Part shown: one piece after another, positions 18,326-27,775 of the stretch
Position numbering within the stretch: position 1 is the first letter of the stretch
Layout: the number at the start of each line of letters is the position of its first letter
From: CBDANZ01 sp965197865
GTDB taxonomy: Bacteria; Acidobacteriota; Vicinamibacteria; Vicinamibacterales; CAVVIG01
Direction: 5' to 3'
DNA length: 64,000 bases
Assembly (NCBI GenBank): GCA_965197865.1
Contig: CBDANZ010000005.1
Location: 372,001 to 436,000 of the forward strand
Translations under genes and position numbers: made by a program
Notes under the pieces: generated by a model
Told to the model about the DNA's origin: nothing
Seen by the model: the letters and a program-made list of their open reading frames with translations, nothing else
The model's database searches: none

Positions 18326-18793
18326 ATGCGGGCGTACATCATCCCGCTCATTGCTGGTGCGGTGCTGTCCACGAGCGCCTTTCTGCCGTGGGTGATCGTC
18401 GACAACGTCACGTTGACGGGCTTTCCTGACGTCGCGGCGCTGTCGATCGCAGGCCTCGGCGCGCTCGCCGCCGTGCTGGCTACGCTCAGTCTCATCACGC
18501 GCAAGAATTCACGTCACCCGCTCCTGCTCGTCGGCCTCATCGCGCTCGGTATCATGTTCCTGTCGTGGCGCATCATGCCGCGCACCATCACCAGTCGCGC
18601 GCGGACGAGAAGCCAGGCGATTGCGATCGTGCAAGATACCCCAGTAGGAGCCGCACCGGATATCCTAATGGGCCACGGCTTGTATGTCGGCCTGGCCGCG
18701 TCCCTCGTCCTCGTCGGCTTCGGCCTCACGATCGTCATCAAACCCGCGTCGCAGCCCTACGTCGGTGCCGAGGTAGATGACGACGTCCCATGA
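18326..18793 (+). CDS. Integral membrane protein, about four helices, unknown
   Basis: ATG 18326 is preferred over an upstream in-frame start because the protein then begins with a hydrophobic helix (IIPLIAGAVLSTSAFLPWVIV). Further helices lie at about residues 35-57, 66-83 and 115-137, with the C-terminal tail ending in acidic EVDDDVP. No family was recognised. Its stop overlaps the mqnD start (ATGA at 18790), so the two are co-translated. Confidence 0.65.
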   Translation: MRAYIIPLIAGAVLSTSAFLPWVIVDNVTLTGFPDVAALSIAGLGALAAVLATLSLITRKNSRHPLLLVGLIALGIMFLSWRIMPRTITSRARTRSQAIAIVQDTPVGAAPDILMGHGLYVGLAASLVLVGFGLTIVIKPASQPYVGAEVDDDVP

Positions 18794-19617
18794 AAATCCG
18801 TGTTGCGCACAGCCCCGACTCCGACGATGCCTTCATGTTCTACGGCCTGGCGAGCGGCCGCGTGCCGTCGAACGGGCTCGAGTTGGAGCACGTGCTGTCT
18901 GACATCGAAACGCTGAATCGCGCCGCGTTCGAAAGCAAGTACGAGATCACTGCCGTCTCATTTCATGCATACGCATACTTAACCGATCGCTACATTCTGT
19001 TACCGCACGGCGCCAGCATGGGCGACCGCTACGGCCCCATCGTCGTCGCCAGGCAGAGCGGGCCAGTTTCGCTGAAGGGCATTCGAGTGGCCGTACCAGG
19101 CAAGTTAACGACGGCTCTTCTCGCCCTGCGACTATTCGATCCGGCAGTGGAGTATGTTGTGGTGCCGTTCGATCGGATTCAGGACAAGGTACGAACGGGA
19201 GAGATCGCCGCCGGGCTGCTGATTCACGAAGGCCAGCTGACTTACGCGGACGAAGGCCTGAAGAAGATCGTCGATCTTGGGCAGTGGTGGGCCGACCGCA
19301 CCGGCGGCCTGCCGCTGCCGCTTGGCGGTAATGTGATTCGTCGCGATCTCGGGGCCTCGACCATTGCCAGGCTCTCGCGCCTGCTGCACGACAGCATCGC
19401 CTACGGGCTAGAGCACCGGAAAGAGGCGGTCGACTATGCGATGCAGTTCGGCCGCGGTCTTGATCGCGCACAGACCGACGAGTTCGTCGGAATGTACGTG
19501 AACAGCCTGACGCTTGAATACGGCGAACGCGGCCGCCAGGCTGTGCGGCGGCTATTCAGCCAGGCCCAAACGGCCGGGCTGCTGCCAGGGCCCGTCAAGA
19601 TCGAATTCGCGTCGTGA
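18790..19617 (+). CDS. mqnD: 1,4-dihydroxy-6-naphthoate synthase MqnD
   Basis: MqnD acts late in the futalosine route to menaquinone, releasing 1,4-dihydroxy-6-naphthoate from a cyclic precursor. The 275-residue protein has the periplasmic-binding-protein-like fold of the MqnA/MqnD family: RVAHSPDSDDAFMFYGL, YEITAVSFHAYAYL, GPIVVAR, IRVAVPGKLTTA, GLLIHEGQLTY and GGLPLPLGGNVIRRDLG. MqnE lies about 4 kb downstream. Confidence 0.9.
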   Translation: MKIRVAHSPDSDDAFMFYGLASGRVPSNGLELEHVLSDIETLNRAAFESKYEITAVSFHAYAYLTDRYILLPHGASMGDRYGPIVVARQSGPVSLKGIRVAVPGKLTTALLALRLFDPAVEYVVVPFDRIQDKVRTGEIAAGLLIHEGQLTYADEGLKKIVDLGQWWADRTGGLPLPLGGNVIRRDLGASTIARLSRLLHDSIAYGLEHRKEAVDYAMQFGRGLDRAQTDEFVGMYVNSLTLEYGERGRQAVRRLFSQAQTAGLLPGPVKIEFAS

Positions 19618-19642
19618 AGGCGGGCCTGAAAAGGCCCGCCTT
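19617..19642. terminator. Bidirectional hairpin between mqnD and btuF
   Basis: AAGGCGGGCCT and AGGCCCGCCTT form an 11-base-pair stem around a short GAAA loop at 19617-19642. It is placed exactly between two convergent genes. A T-tract is not obvious. Confidence 0.65.
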
Positions 19643-19655
19643 CCAATGATCAAAT

Positions 19656-20588
19656 TCACTTTGCAAACGCGCCCGGGTGGAGCGTCTGAGCGAAGCGCTT
19701 GCCAGCGAGCACGATACGCGGGCCGGGCACGACGAACTCGTCGCCCACGAGCAGGTGCACGCGCTTGTTTCTCACGGCCGGAACGGAGGGCAGCGCGTCC
19801 CACACACGCGCTTCAACATCCAGTCGCTCGCGTCTCGGCGAGGCGCCGGCCTGCAGCTCGATGATCACCTCCGGCGCGCGCCCGAGAATCATCTCGGTGC
19901 TTATCTGCACCGACTGGCGCTTCAAGTCCGACAGTACGTTCGACCCGCCCGCAATCTCCAGCAGATCGTGGAGGAACCCGTAGCCGCCGCTGGCGTCGAT
20001 GAAGCGCAGCGAGCCGGGCTCGCGGCCGAACACGAGCAGCGTTGTCGGCCGGGGTCGTCCGACCATGCGCACACGCAACTCGGAGAGTTGCCTGTCGATG
20101 AGGGAGGCGACAGCCTCGGCGGCCGCCGTGACGCCGACGCGCGCGCCGATCGCACGCATCGTCTCGGTGATGTCAGGCACGCCACGGTGCACGTACGGGA
20201 ACATCGGAATGCCGACGCGCCCGAGCTGACGTATCAGCTCGGGCTGCGTTTCATACACGATGACCAGATCGGGTTTGAGCGAGAGAATGCGCTCGACGTT
20301 CGGATCCAAAAGGCCGCCGACCCGCGGAAACAGGTCGACCTCCCGCGGAAAGCGATCGTAGGAGCCAACGCCCGCGATCCGGTCGGCGACGCCGATCGCG
20401 AAGAGCATTTCGGTCGTCGCCGGGACGAGCGACACAATGCGCCGGGGCGCGGGCAATGTCTGGAGAGGCTGTGCACTCGTCGTACGAGTCTTCGAGCTCG
20501 CCATCAAGCAGGTCTGAAGACCTGCGCTACAGGCGACGATGAGCAAGAGCGCCGTCAGAATTTTCAGAGGCGGCGAAACAGCAGCCAT
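19656..20588 (-). CDS. btuF: Cobalamin-type ABC transporter binding protein
   Basis: The 310-residue periplasmic binding protein has a hydrophobic signal peptide (ILTALLLIVACSAG) and the helical-backbone fold of BtuF: RRIVSLVPATTEMLFAIG, VGSYDRFP, SLKPDLVIV, GVPDI, and a C-terminal RPEV-like APEVIIELQ. A cobalamin riboswitch, permease and ATPase lie upstream, so vitamin B12 is the likely ligand. The signal peptide's SAGLQTCL stretch is encoded by a dispersed palindrome (20508-20530), implying the element inserted there in frame. Confidence 0.88.
   Translation of the reverse strand: MAAVSPPLKILTALLLIVACSAGLQTCLMASSKTRTTSAQPLQTLPAPRRIVSLVPATTEMLFAIGVADRIAGVGSYDRFPREVDLFPRVGGLLDPNVERILSLKPDLVIVYETQPELIRQLGRVGIPMFPYVHRGVPDITETMRAIGARVGVTAAAEAVASLIDRQLSELRVRMVGRPRPTTLLVFGREPGSLRFIDASGGYGFLHDLLEIAGGSNVLSDLKRQSVQISTEMILGRAPEVIIELQAGASPRRERLDVEARVWDALPSVPAVRNKRVHLLVGDEFVVPGPRIVLAGKRFAQTLHPGAFAK
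20508..20530. repeat. Dispersed palindrome inside the btuF signal peptide
   Basis: GCAGGTCTGAAGACCTGC followed by GCTAC is the same core as the element after nagA (6282-6344), in reverse orientation. It is translated as part of the secretion signal, just before the expected mature protein. Confidence 0.7.
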
Positions 20589-21577
20589 AAAAAAAACGGG
20601 CCTCCGATGAGAGCCGTCACGACACCAACGGGCAACTCAGTCGGCGCGAACGCCGTTCGCGCGACAAGATCGCAACCGACCAGAAATGCCGCGCCAAGAA
20701 GCGCCGACGCCGGCAGCACGATTCGATGATCGGCGCCGACCATCAGCCGCACCAGGTGCGGAACGACGATGCCGACGAATCCGACCGGTCCGGCGAGCGC
20801 CACCGTAGCCCCGGTGGCGAGCGACGCGCTGACAAGCGCGACCCGCTCGGCCGACGCGACGTCCACACCCCGGGCCGCGGCCGACTCGGCACCCATGCTC
20901 ACGAGGTCGAGCACCCGCGGCAGCGTCGCGAAGCCGGCCACCGCCAGAGTCATGGGGACCATGGCAATACCAATCGGCACAAACGAACCCACGTCCAGCG
21001 AGCCCATCAGCCACCGCACCGTCCTCAGCGTCTCGGTGAAGTCGGCCAGGTACCGCACGAATGCCGAGATAGCCGACAGCAAGGCGGTCAGCGTCACGCC
21101 TGCGAGCAACAGAACCAGCGTCGATGCGCCGCGTCGTCTCGCGACGGAAACGCCGTACACGATGACGAGCGCCCCAAGCGATCCGCTGAAGCTGGCCAGC
21201 GGCACCGCCGACACGCCGAGCAGTGCAAAGTCGGCGTCAAAGGTGATGGCCAGCACGGCTCCCAGCGCGGCGCCGGCCGATACGCCGAGCGTGTCGGGCG
21301 ATGCGAGCGGATTACGCAACAACGCCTGAAAGACGACGCCGGCCATCGCGAGCCCGGCGCCGACCAGCGCCGCGGCCAGGACCCGCGGCAGGCGCGCGAC
21401 GAAGAAGATCTGCGCATCCACGTTGTCGGCAAACGGGATCGATCGATCGAAGACCGCGCTCAACCGAATGGGAGTGCTGCCCACAAGCGGAGCGAGAAGG
21501 CATGCCGCCAGCGCGAGGCCCCCGAAGAACGCCGTGCTCACGGCCAACCGCCGGCGGACGTCAGGACGTGCGTGCAA
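20564..21577 (-). CDS. btuC: FecCD-family (BtuC-like) ABC permease
   Basis: This cobalamin or siderophore importer permease has about ten helices. Motifs are LPRVLAAALVGAGLAMAGVVFQALLRNPLASPDTLGVSAGA, LVLLLAGVTLTALLSA, and the coupling region GFVGIVVPHLVRLMVGADHR. TTG 21577 or GTG 21541 are the plausible starts, giving 325-337 residues as usual for the family; the frame stays open upstream but that part only overlaps the ATPase gene. It lies between btuD and btuF and overlaps both. Confidence 0.88.
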   Translation of the reverse strand: MHARPDVRRRLAVSTAFFGGLALAACLLAPLVGSTPIRLSAVFDRSIPFADNVDAQIFFVARLPRVLAAALVGAGLAMAGVVFQALLRNPLASPDTLGVSAGAALGAVLAITFDADFALLGVSAVPLASFSGSLGALVIVYGVSVARRRGASTLVLLLAGVTLTALLSAISAFVRYLADFTETLRTVRWLMGSLDVGSFVPIGIAMVPMTLAVAGFATLPRVLDLVSMGAESAAARGVDVASAERVALVSASLATGATVALAGPVGFVGIVVPHLVRLMVGADHRIVLPASALLGAAFLVGCDLVARTAFAPTELPVGVVTALIGGPFFLWLLFRRL

Positions 21578-22358
21578 TGGGCACCACCGCCAGGTGTCCA
21601 GCCTGCGGATGGAACCGAACGTCCGCATCCACACCGTAGGTCGCGCGGATGTTTGCAGCCGTGACCGTCTCCTGGGTCGGGCCGTGCGCGAGCAAACGTC
21701 CCTGCTTGAGCAGCACAACCTTGTCGCACAATGCTCCCGCAAGATTCAGATCGTGCGTACAGATAGCCATCGTTGTGCCTCGCTCGCGGTTCAAGCGTCG
21801 GAGCAGCGTGGCGACCTCGAGCTGATAGGCGAGATCGAGCGATGCCGTCGGCTCGTCGAGCAGCATGAGATCGGCGGCTTGCGCGAGCGCGCTGGCGATG
21901 ACCACGCGCTGCTTTTCACCGCCGCTGAGCGTGCTGAAGGCTCGCGCCTCGAACCGGCCGGTTCCGGTCGCCTCGAGGGCCTGCCGTGCGATTGCCAGAT
22001 CCGAAGGCCCTTCGAGCGCGAAGGGCCCGAGGTGCGGAAAGCGCCCCATCAGTACGATGTCGAGCACCGTGAAATCAAACGCCGCGTGTGTTTCCTGCGG
22101 GACGTACGCAATCCAGCGCGCCGCCTCGCGCCGCGACCAGCCGGACAGTGGACGGCCGTTCAGTTCGACTGAGCCAGGCGATGGCCGGAGGGTGCCAGCC
22201 ATCAGTTTGAGCAGTGTGGTCTTACCGGATCCGTTGGGTCCGAGGATGCCGACGAGATCGCCGTGCCCAACTTCCAGCGAGACGCTTTCGAGCACGGGCG
22301 GCGCCTGTTCACGGTAGGTGAACGAGACGTTATCGACCCGCAGCAACGCGCACTCCAA
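21561..22358 (-). CDS. btuD: ABC transporter ATPase (BtuD-like)
   Basis: The 265-residue ATPase contains Walker A GPNGSGKTT, the Q-loop in YVPQETHAAF, the signature LSGGEKQRV, Walker B LMLLDEPTASLD and the switch His in CTHDLN. It energises the BtuC/BtuF importer encoded downstream on the same strand. Its start overlaps the remnant of a TonB receptor gene. Confidence 0.9.
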   Translation of the reverse strand: MECALLRVDNVSFTYREQAPPVLESVSLEVGHGDLVGILGPNGSGKTTLLKLMAGTLRPSPGSVELNGRPLSGWSRREAARWIAYVPQETHAAFDFTVLDIVLMGRFPHLGPFALEGPSDLAIARQALEATGTGRFEARAFSTLSGGEKQRVVIASALAQAADLMLLDEPTASLDLAYQLEVATLLRRLNRERGTTMAICTHDLNLAGALCDKVVLLKQGRLLAHGPTQETVTAANIRATYGVDADVRFHPQAGHLAVVPIARTS

Positions 22359-22623
22359 TGGTCCCGCCGCGGCCGGGCGCAGGGTAGCCGAGGGTCTCTT
22401 CGTAGGTACGGTTCGTGGGGTTCAGACCCCGGGCATAAAGCTGCAGCCCACTTGCGTCGGGGGCGCTGACGCCGGCGCCCGACGACACCCTGTAGCCGGG
22501 CGTGAGGTGCCCCGAGAGCGTGGCAGCGGTCGCGGCTCGTGCCGACACGAGCGTAAGAACCAAGATAGTGACGAGAGAACAGCCGGCGACAGCCAGCGGC
22601 GCCTGGCGAGGAAAGCGTTGCAT
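22330..22623 (-). pseudogene. TonB-dependent receptor (BtuB-like) with its middle deleted
   Basis: From ATG 22623 there is a signal peptide (LAVAGCSLVTILVLTLVSARAATAA), and within about 15 residues the sequence becomes the last beta-strands of a TonB receptor (GLQLYARGLNPTNRTYEETLGYPAPGR, then GTIGVRV). A normal receptor has 600 or more residues between these parts. The frame is open through the junction, so a clean internal deletion is likely. It lies right behind the cobalamin riboswitch, which identifies it as a former B12 receptor. Confidence 0.75.
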
Positions 22624-22669
22624 CGGTGCTCCTTCCGGCGTCTCACGCGCCAAACAAGGACGCTCCCAA

Positions 22670-22852
22670 TGGCCAGGTTTCCTGACTTGCGGATCAACGC
22701 GCGCCCACTGTCTTCCCGGACCGACCGGAGTCCAGTGACCGTCCCTGGAACGAAGGCCCAGGGACCTGATGAGAGCGCTAGCCGCTTACAGTGGCGGGAC
22801 CGTGTGGGCGTCGCACCCACTTCCCGTAGCCGCCGGGGCGAGCATCAAAACC
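22670..22852 (-). promoter_or_regulatory. Cobalamin riboswitch
   Basis: Read on the minus strand, the RNA begins with GGTTTTGATGCTCGCCCCGG, continues to GGGAAGTGGGTGCGACGCCC, has the B12-box GCCACTGTAAGCGG (about 22784-22797) and ends with GTCAGGAAACCTGGCC near 22675. These are the conserved blocks of AdoCbl riboswitches. It controls the btuB remnant and btuDCF. Confidence 0.92.
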
Positions 22853-23029
22853 TTAACAACTATAGCACCTCCGATGTTCCCTCCGGACTGGACGCGCCGC
22901 AGCAGGGGCGGAAATGCGTTATAGCGGGTTGCCCGGACAGGCCGTTTTCGGTACCATGGGCCGTTCGTGACCGTTCGCGTCGCCGGGCGGAGCGTGCACC
23001 GGCCGAGTTGCAATTCGAAGAGGTAGCAC

Positions 23030-23533
23030 ATGAGCAAGAGTTCGACTGTCACCATTCGCGAGAGGCCCGTAGACGAGGTTGCTTCAGCGAAGGTCGGCGG
23101 CCTGACGATTCACGGCGAAACGATCGTAATACAGACCGACCAGCGCATCGAGCTCGTGGACCTCACCAGCCGGGTGATGGAGTTCGTCCGCCGGTTCAAT
23201 ATCCGCGAAGGGCTCGTGAGCCTCTGGTCGATGCATACGACGTGCGCGATCTTCATCAACGAATTCCAGTCGGCGCTGCTCACCGACATCAAGTGCTTCC
23301 TCGAGCAGATGGTGGCGCGCGACGCCGAGTGGATGCACAACAATCCGGAGCTTTCCGACTGCGATCGGATGAACGCCGACAGCCATCTCCGCGCGTTGCT
23401 CCTCGGTCACAACCTCACGGTGCAGCTGAGCGGCGGCGAGGTCGTGCTCGGCCAATGGCAGCGCATTCTGATGGCCGAGCTTGACGGTCCCCGCGCCCGG
23501 TCGCTCCGGATTCAAATCTTCGGCATCTCCTGA
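23030..23533 (+). CDS. YjbQ/UPF0047 family protein
   Basis: The 167-residue protein has the family signature: SLWSMHTTCAIFINE, NADSHLRALLLGHNLTVQL, GGEVVLGQWQRILMAELDGPR. The conserved His, Asp and Glu residues form a surface cavity. YjbQ proteins can substitute for thiamine-phosphate synthase in genetic tests; their true role is unclear. It is followed nine bases later by mqnE. Confidence 0.88.
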   Translation: MSKSSTVTIRERPVDEVASAKVGGLTIHGETIVIQTDQRIELVDLTSRVMEFVRRFNIREGLVSLWSMHTTCAIFINEFQSALLTDIKCFLEQMVARDAEWMHNNPELSDCDRMNADSHLRALLLGHNLTVQLSGGEVVLGQWQRILMAELDGPRARSLRIQIFGIS

Positions 23534-23541
23534 ACCGCGAA

Positions 23542-24663
23542 TTGGATAATCGGGTGCAAGCCCGCCTGATTTCCGCCGGCCTGTTGGATATCGCAGACAA
23601 GCTTGAAGCTGGCGTCAGGCTCGACCTGGTCGACGGCGTCCGTTTGTTCGATTCGCCCGATCTGCTGGCCGTCGGGTGGCTGGCCAACCGAGAGCGCGAG
23701 CGCCGCCACGGCGGGCGCACGTACTTCAACCACAACATTCGAATCGAAGCGACCAATGTCTGCGTTGCAAGCTGCCTGTTCTGCGCGTTCGCGCGGCTGA
23801 AACCCGGCGATCCCGGCGCGCACACAATGTCGCTCGAAGAGGCCTGGGACAAGCTGCGGCGCCGCCGTGAGCAGCCATTGACGGAAATCCACATAGTCAA
23901 CGGCCTCCATCCTGATCTGCCGTTTGACTACTACACGGAGCTTTTGCGCGGATTCAAGCGCATCCGCCTGGACGTGCACCTGAAGTGCTTCACAGCGGTC
24001 GAGATTGCGTTCTTTGCGGATCTCTACGGCATAAGTGACGAGCAGGTGCTACTCGAGCTGATGGCGGCCGGCCTCGACTCGCTGCCGGGAGGTGGCGCCG
24101 AGATTTTCGCCGATCGAGTGCGCCGCAAGATCGCTCGTGACAAGTGCGGTACCGCGCGATACCTCGACATTCATCGCACGGCGCACCGGCTGGGCCTTCG
24201 ATCGAATATCACGATGCTCTACGGCCACATCGAGACGGCGGAAGAGCGCGTTGATCACATGCTGCGGGCCCGGGCGCTCCAGGACGAGACCGGCGGACTG
24301 CAGGCGTTCATCCCGCTTGCGTTTCATCCCGACAACAACCACATGCGGCGGCTTCCGGCGCCGAGCGCCGCCGATACGCTTCGCGTTCATGCCGTCGCGC
24401 GGCTGGTCCTCGACAATATCCCGCACGTGAAGGCGTTCTGGATTGCAACCGGTGTGGAGGTGGCGCAGACGTCGCTGTGGTTCGGGGTCGACGATCTCGA
24501 CGGCACGGTGCAGGAAGAAAAGATCTACCATATGGCCGGCGCCCGTACGCCCGAGGCACTGACCACGCGCGAGATTTCACGGTTGATTACGGCGGCGGGA
24601 CGGGAGCCGGTGGAGCGGGATACGCTTTACAACACGGTCGAACCGGCTCGTCTGGTCAGCTAG
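23542..24663 (+). CDS. mqnE: Aminofutalosine synthase MqnE (radical SAM)
   Basis: MqnE joins a chorismate-derived enolpyruvyl benzoate to SAM, giving aminodeoxyfutalosine in the futalosine menaquinone pathway. The [4Fe-4S] motif CVASCLFCAF follows NHNIRIEATN at about residue 70. Other landmarks are EIHIVNGLHPDLPF, DSLPGGGAEIF, SNITMLYGHIET and FIPLAFHPDNN. It has 373 residues. Its start is TTG 23542 as set here; GTG 23554 is an alternative. It fits with MqnD in the same window. Confidence 0.93.
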   Translation: MDNRVQARLISAGLLDIADKLEAGVRLDLVDGVRLFDSPDLLAVGWLANRERERRHGGRTYFNHNIRIEATNVCVASCLFCAFARLKPGDPGAHTMSLEEAWDKLRRRREQPLTEIHIVNGLHPDLPFDYYTELLRGFKRIRLDVHLKCFTAVEIAFFADLYGISDEQVLLELMAAGLDSLPGGGAEIFADRVRRKIARDKCGTARYLDIHRTAHRLGLRSNITMLYGHIETAEERVDHMLRARALQDETGGLQAFIPLAFHPDNNHMRRLPAPSAADTLRVHAVARLVLDNIPHVKAFWIATGVEVAQTSLWFGVDDLDGTVQEEKIYHMAGARTPEALTTREISRLITAAGREPVERDTLYNTVEPARLVS

Positions 24664-24869
24664 TCATTCAGTCATCTGCCAAGTCGGGATCGGCCGCCTT
24701 CAGCCGGTAGCGCGGGTCTTCAGACCCTTCGGTGAGCCTGTATCCGATGTTATAATTTGAGAACGCCAAGCTTCGTTCCTACTTCGGATGAGCCTTGGTT
24801 TTCGCGTGCCGATCTTGAGGAAAGTTTCACAAGCGGCGCGAGTGTCCCGCTTCAACCGGACCCGATCAT
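24664..24869. other. Intergenic region before nadA with a dispersed palindrome
   Basis: There is no gene here. GTAGCGCGGGTCTTCAGACCC at 24707-24727 is a variant of the AGGTCTTCAGACCT repeat family. A TATAAT at 24751-24756 could be the -10 box for nadA, although no good -35 box precedes it. Confidence 0.5.
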
Positions 24870-26027
24870 ATGGTGCTGTCGGTCCTCACGGCGTACGAAA
24901 AAGAACACCTCTCGGAGCGCCAGCCGCTGCCCGAGCGCTACGTCGGCCTATCCGACGCCGACATGGACGTCCGCATCGGCGCAGCGAAGGCGAGGCTCGG
25001 GCGCCGTCTCATCATCCTCGGCCACCACTACCAGCGCGACGAGGTCATCAAGTTCGCCGACTACACAGGCGACTCCTACATGCTGGCGCAACAGGTGACC
25101 AAGCACCCAGACGCCGAGTTCATCGTCTTCTGCGGCGTGCATTTTATGGCCGAGAGCGCCGACGTGCTGAGCGCGGACCATCAGCAGGTGATCCTGCCCG
25201 ATCTGGCGGCCGGCTGCTCGATGGCCGACATGATCGATCCCGATCAGCTCGAGATGTGCTGGAGCGACCTCGAGCAGATGGGTATCATCGACGCGGCCCT
25301 ACCTTCTGGAGCGAAGACGTCCATCGTACCGGTCACCTACATCAACTCCGCCGCGTCGATTAAGGCGTTCTGCGGAGAGCGTGGCGGCGTGGTCTGCACC
25401 TCTTCGAATGCGGCGTCGACGTTCAGGTGGGCGTGGGAGCGCGGCGAGCGGATTCTCTTCCTTCCCGATCAACATCTCGGTCGCAACACGGCATACAGGA
25501 TAGGTGTGCCGCTCGATGAGATGGTCGTGTGGGACCCGAGCGAGATCTGGGGCGGCCTGGATCCGGAGGCGGTCAAGCGCGCGCGCATCATTCTTTGGAA
25601 AGGTCATTGCTCGGTCCATACGCGGTTCACCGTGCGGCAGATCGAAAACCTCCGCGCCCAGCACCCGGGTGTGCGGGTGATCGTTCACCCCGAGGTACCC
25701 TGGGAGGTCGCGCAGGCCGCCGACGATTCCGGATCGACCGAATACATCATCCGGCAGGTCAAGGCGGGCCCGCCGGACTCGGTCTGGGCCGTGGGGACCG
25801 AGATTCACCTCGTGAACCGCCTGGCGCACGACGTCGCGCCGGACCGTACGGTGCTCTCACTCGACCAATTCGGCTGCCTTTGTTCGACGATGTTCCGTGT
25901 ATCGCCGAATCATCTGCAGTGGATTCTCGAAGGCCTGCCCGAGGGTGAGGTCCACAACCGCATCGTCGTGCCCGACGAACGGAAGTACTGGATGAAGGTC
26001 GCCCTCGACCGGATGCTGTCCATCTAA
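24870..26027 (+). CDS. nadA: Quinolinate synthase NadA
   Basis: NadA condenses iminoaspartate with dihydroxyacetone phosphate to make quinolinate for NAD. The three [4Fe-4S] cysteines are in FCGVHFMAE, VCTSSNA and the C-terminal GCLCSTMFR region. Other motifs are LGHHYQRDEVIKFADYTGDS, LPDLAAGCSMADM, FLPDQHLGRNT and WKGHCSVH. It has 385 residues. No nadB or nadC is adjacent. Confidence 0.95.
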   Translation: MVLSVLTAYEKEHLSERQPLPERYVGLSDADMDVRIGAAKARLGRRLIILGHHYQRDEVIKFADYTGDSYMLAQQVTKHPDAEFIVFCGVHFMAESADVLSADHQQVILPDLAAGCSMADMIDPDQLEMCWSDLEQMGIIDAALPSGAKTSIVPVTYINSAASIKAFCGERGGVVCTSSNAASTFRWAWERGERILFLPDQHLGRNTAYRIGVPLDEMVVWDPSEIWGGLDPEAVKRARIILWKGHCSVHTRFTVRQIENLRAQHPGVRVIVHPEVPWEVAQAADDSGSTEYIIRQVKAGPPDSVWAVGTEIHLVNRLAHDVAPDRTVLSLDQFGCLCSTMFRVSPNHLQWILEGLPEGEVHNRIVVPDERKYWMKVALDRMLSI

Positions 26028-26108
26028 TAGAAGCACTCACCGCGGGCGGCTTGCCCTTGTCGCCCAGCCGGAAGTACGATCCCACATCTCTAGAAGACAC
26101 GCACCGAT

Positions 26109-26147
26109 CCTTCGACACGGCTCAGGGTTATCCTGAGCGGGTCAAGG
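26109..26147. repeat. Palindromic intergenic repeat upstream of sodA
   Basis: CCTTCGACACGGCTCAGG, GTTA and CCTGAGCGGGTCAAGG form a long hairpin. This type of CTTCGAC...GTCAAGG repeat occurs between genes in many bacteria. It lies six bases before the sodA ribosome site. Confidence 0.65.
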
Positions 26148-26168
26148 GACGACAAGGAGGACCGCTTG

Positions 26169-26768
<600 letters not shown>

Positions 26769-27560
26769 GTGGTTCTCTTCCTCTTCCTGAGCCATCTCGC
26801 CATCGGCATCGTCTTTACGCTCGCCTTCGTTTCGCGCGAGGCGGGCGTAAAGTTCTTTCGGTTCAACACCGGCCTGGCCGCGATCCTCATTGCGGTTGCG
26901 CTTGCCTTTGGGCCGGGAACTGGCGGCGGCACGCTCGCGCGCCTAGCGTTCATCACGCTCGTCGTCGTCGAGGCCACCATCGTCGTGTATTGGGCGACCG
27001 TTGGCCGGGCGCTCGCCTCACTGCGTTCAGCGCTTGTCGGGACCACCTGCGTCGGAGGGCTCGCGATCCTGGTCGCTCAGGCGATCGACGTCGCCTCGGG
27101 GCGGACGGTCCCTGTGCAGACCCTGACAATCGCAAGCTTCCTCAGCTCAGCGGCACTCCTTGGGGGCGCGTGTACGGCCATGATCCTCGGCCACTGGTAC
27201 CTGGTAATTCCATCCATGCACGTCGGGCACCTGCAGTCGATCGTCAAGCTGCACATCGCGTCGATAATGGTCCGCCTCGTCGTCGTCGTGGCTGCGGTTT
27301 TACTGGAGATTGCGACCTCTCAGCCTGGAGTCGTGCCAAACTTCCAACGCTACATTTTCTCAGTCAGCGGGATCTTTTTCTGGCAACGGGTCCTGTTCGG
27401 TCTCGCCGCGCCCGCGCTGTTGTCGTATCTGACGTGGGAAACGGCGAAAATCCGGTCCACGCAATCGGCGACCGGCATCCTCTACGTCGACTTCTTCACT
27501 GTTGTCGTCGGCGAGCTGCTGGCGAAGTATCTGCTCCTCGCGACGCGCGTGCCCGTGTAG
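26769..27560 (+). CDS. Polytopic membrane protein, unknown
   Basis: GTG 26769 directly follows the sodA stop. The 263-residue product has about eight hydrophobic helices, for example VLFLFLSHLAIGIVFTLAF and ASFLSSAALLGGACTAMIL. A histidine-bearing loop reads GHWYLVIPSMHVGHLQ, and the histidines in helices could bind haem or metal. No family was assigned. The tight link to superoxide dismutase suggests a redox or respiratory role (inference). Confidence 0.7.
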   Translation: MVLFLFLSHLAIGIVFTLAFVSREAGVKFFRFNTGLAAILIAVALAFGPGTGGGTLARLAFITLVVVEATIVVYWATVGRALASLRSALVGTTCVGGLAILVAQAIDVASGRTVPVQTLTIASFLSSAALLGGACTAMILGHWYLVIPSMHVGHLQSIVKLHIASIMVRLVVVVAAVLLEIATSQPGVVPNFQRYIFSVSGIFFWQRVLFGLAAPALLSYLTWETAKIRSTQSATGILYVDFFTVVVGELLAKYLLLATRVPV

Positions 27561-27598
27561 TACACTGCAAGGCCGTCTGAAGGCGGGCACGAAAATCG

Positions 27599-27730
27599 TT
27601 ACGGACTGCACCGCGGTCCGGAACCTCCGGCAATTTCACCCTGCGAACCGCGTCAGGGCCGGAAGGCAGCAGCGCTAAGCAGATCCTTGAAATGTGTCGC
27701 AGACCCTCCGGGCCGCGGTCTAGTCCGTAA
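27599..27730 (+). ncRNA. ffs: Signal recognition particle RNA (small bacterial type)
   Basis: The ends TTACGGACT (27599-27607) and AGTCCGTAA (27722-27730) pair perfectly. The apical domain IV core GTCAGGGCCGGAAGGCAGCAGC lies at about 27652-27673. This is the SRP RNA that binds Ffh. Its position just before dnaX is conserved in many bacteria. Confidence 0.93.
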
Positions 27731-27775
27731 GAGGAAGGCCGAAGGCAAGAGGTCCTTACTTCCTCCCAACTTTCA

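Noticed and set aside
21578..21742. N-terminal extension of the btuC frame
   Set aside because: It lies inside btuD in another frame, has no membrane character and would lengthen the permease beyond its family.
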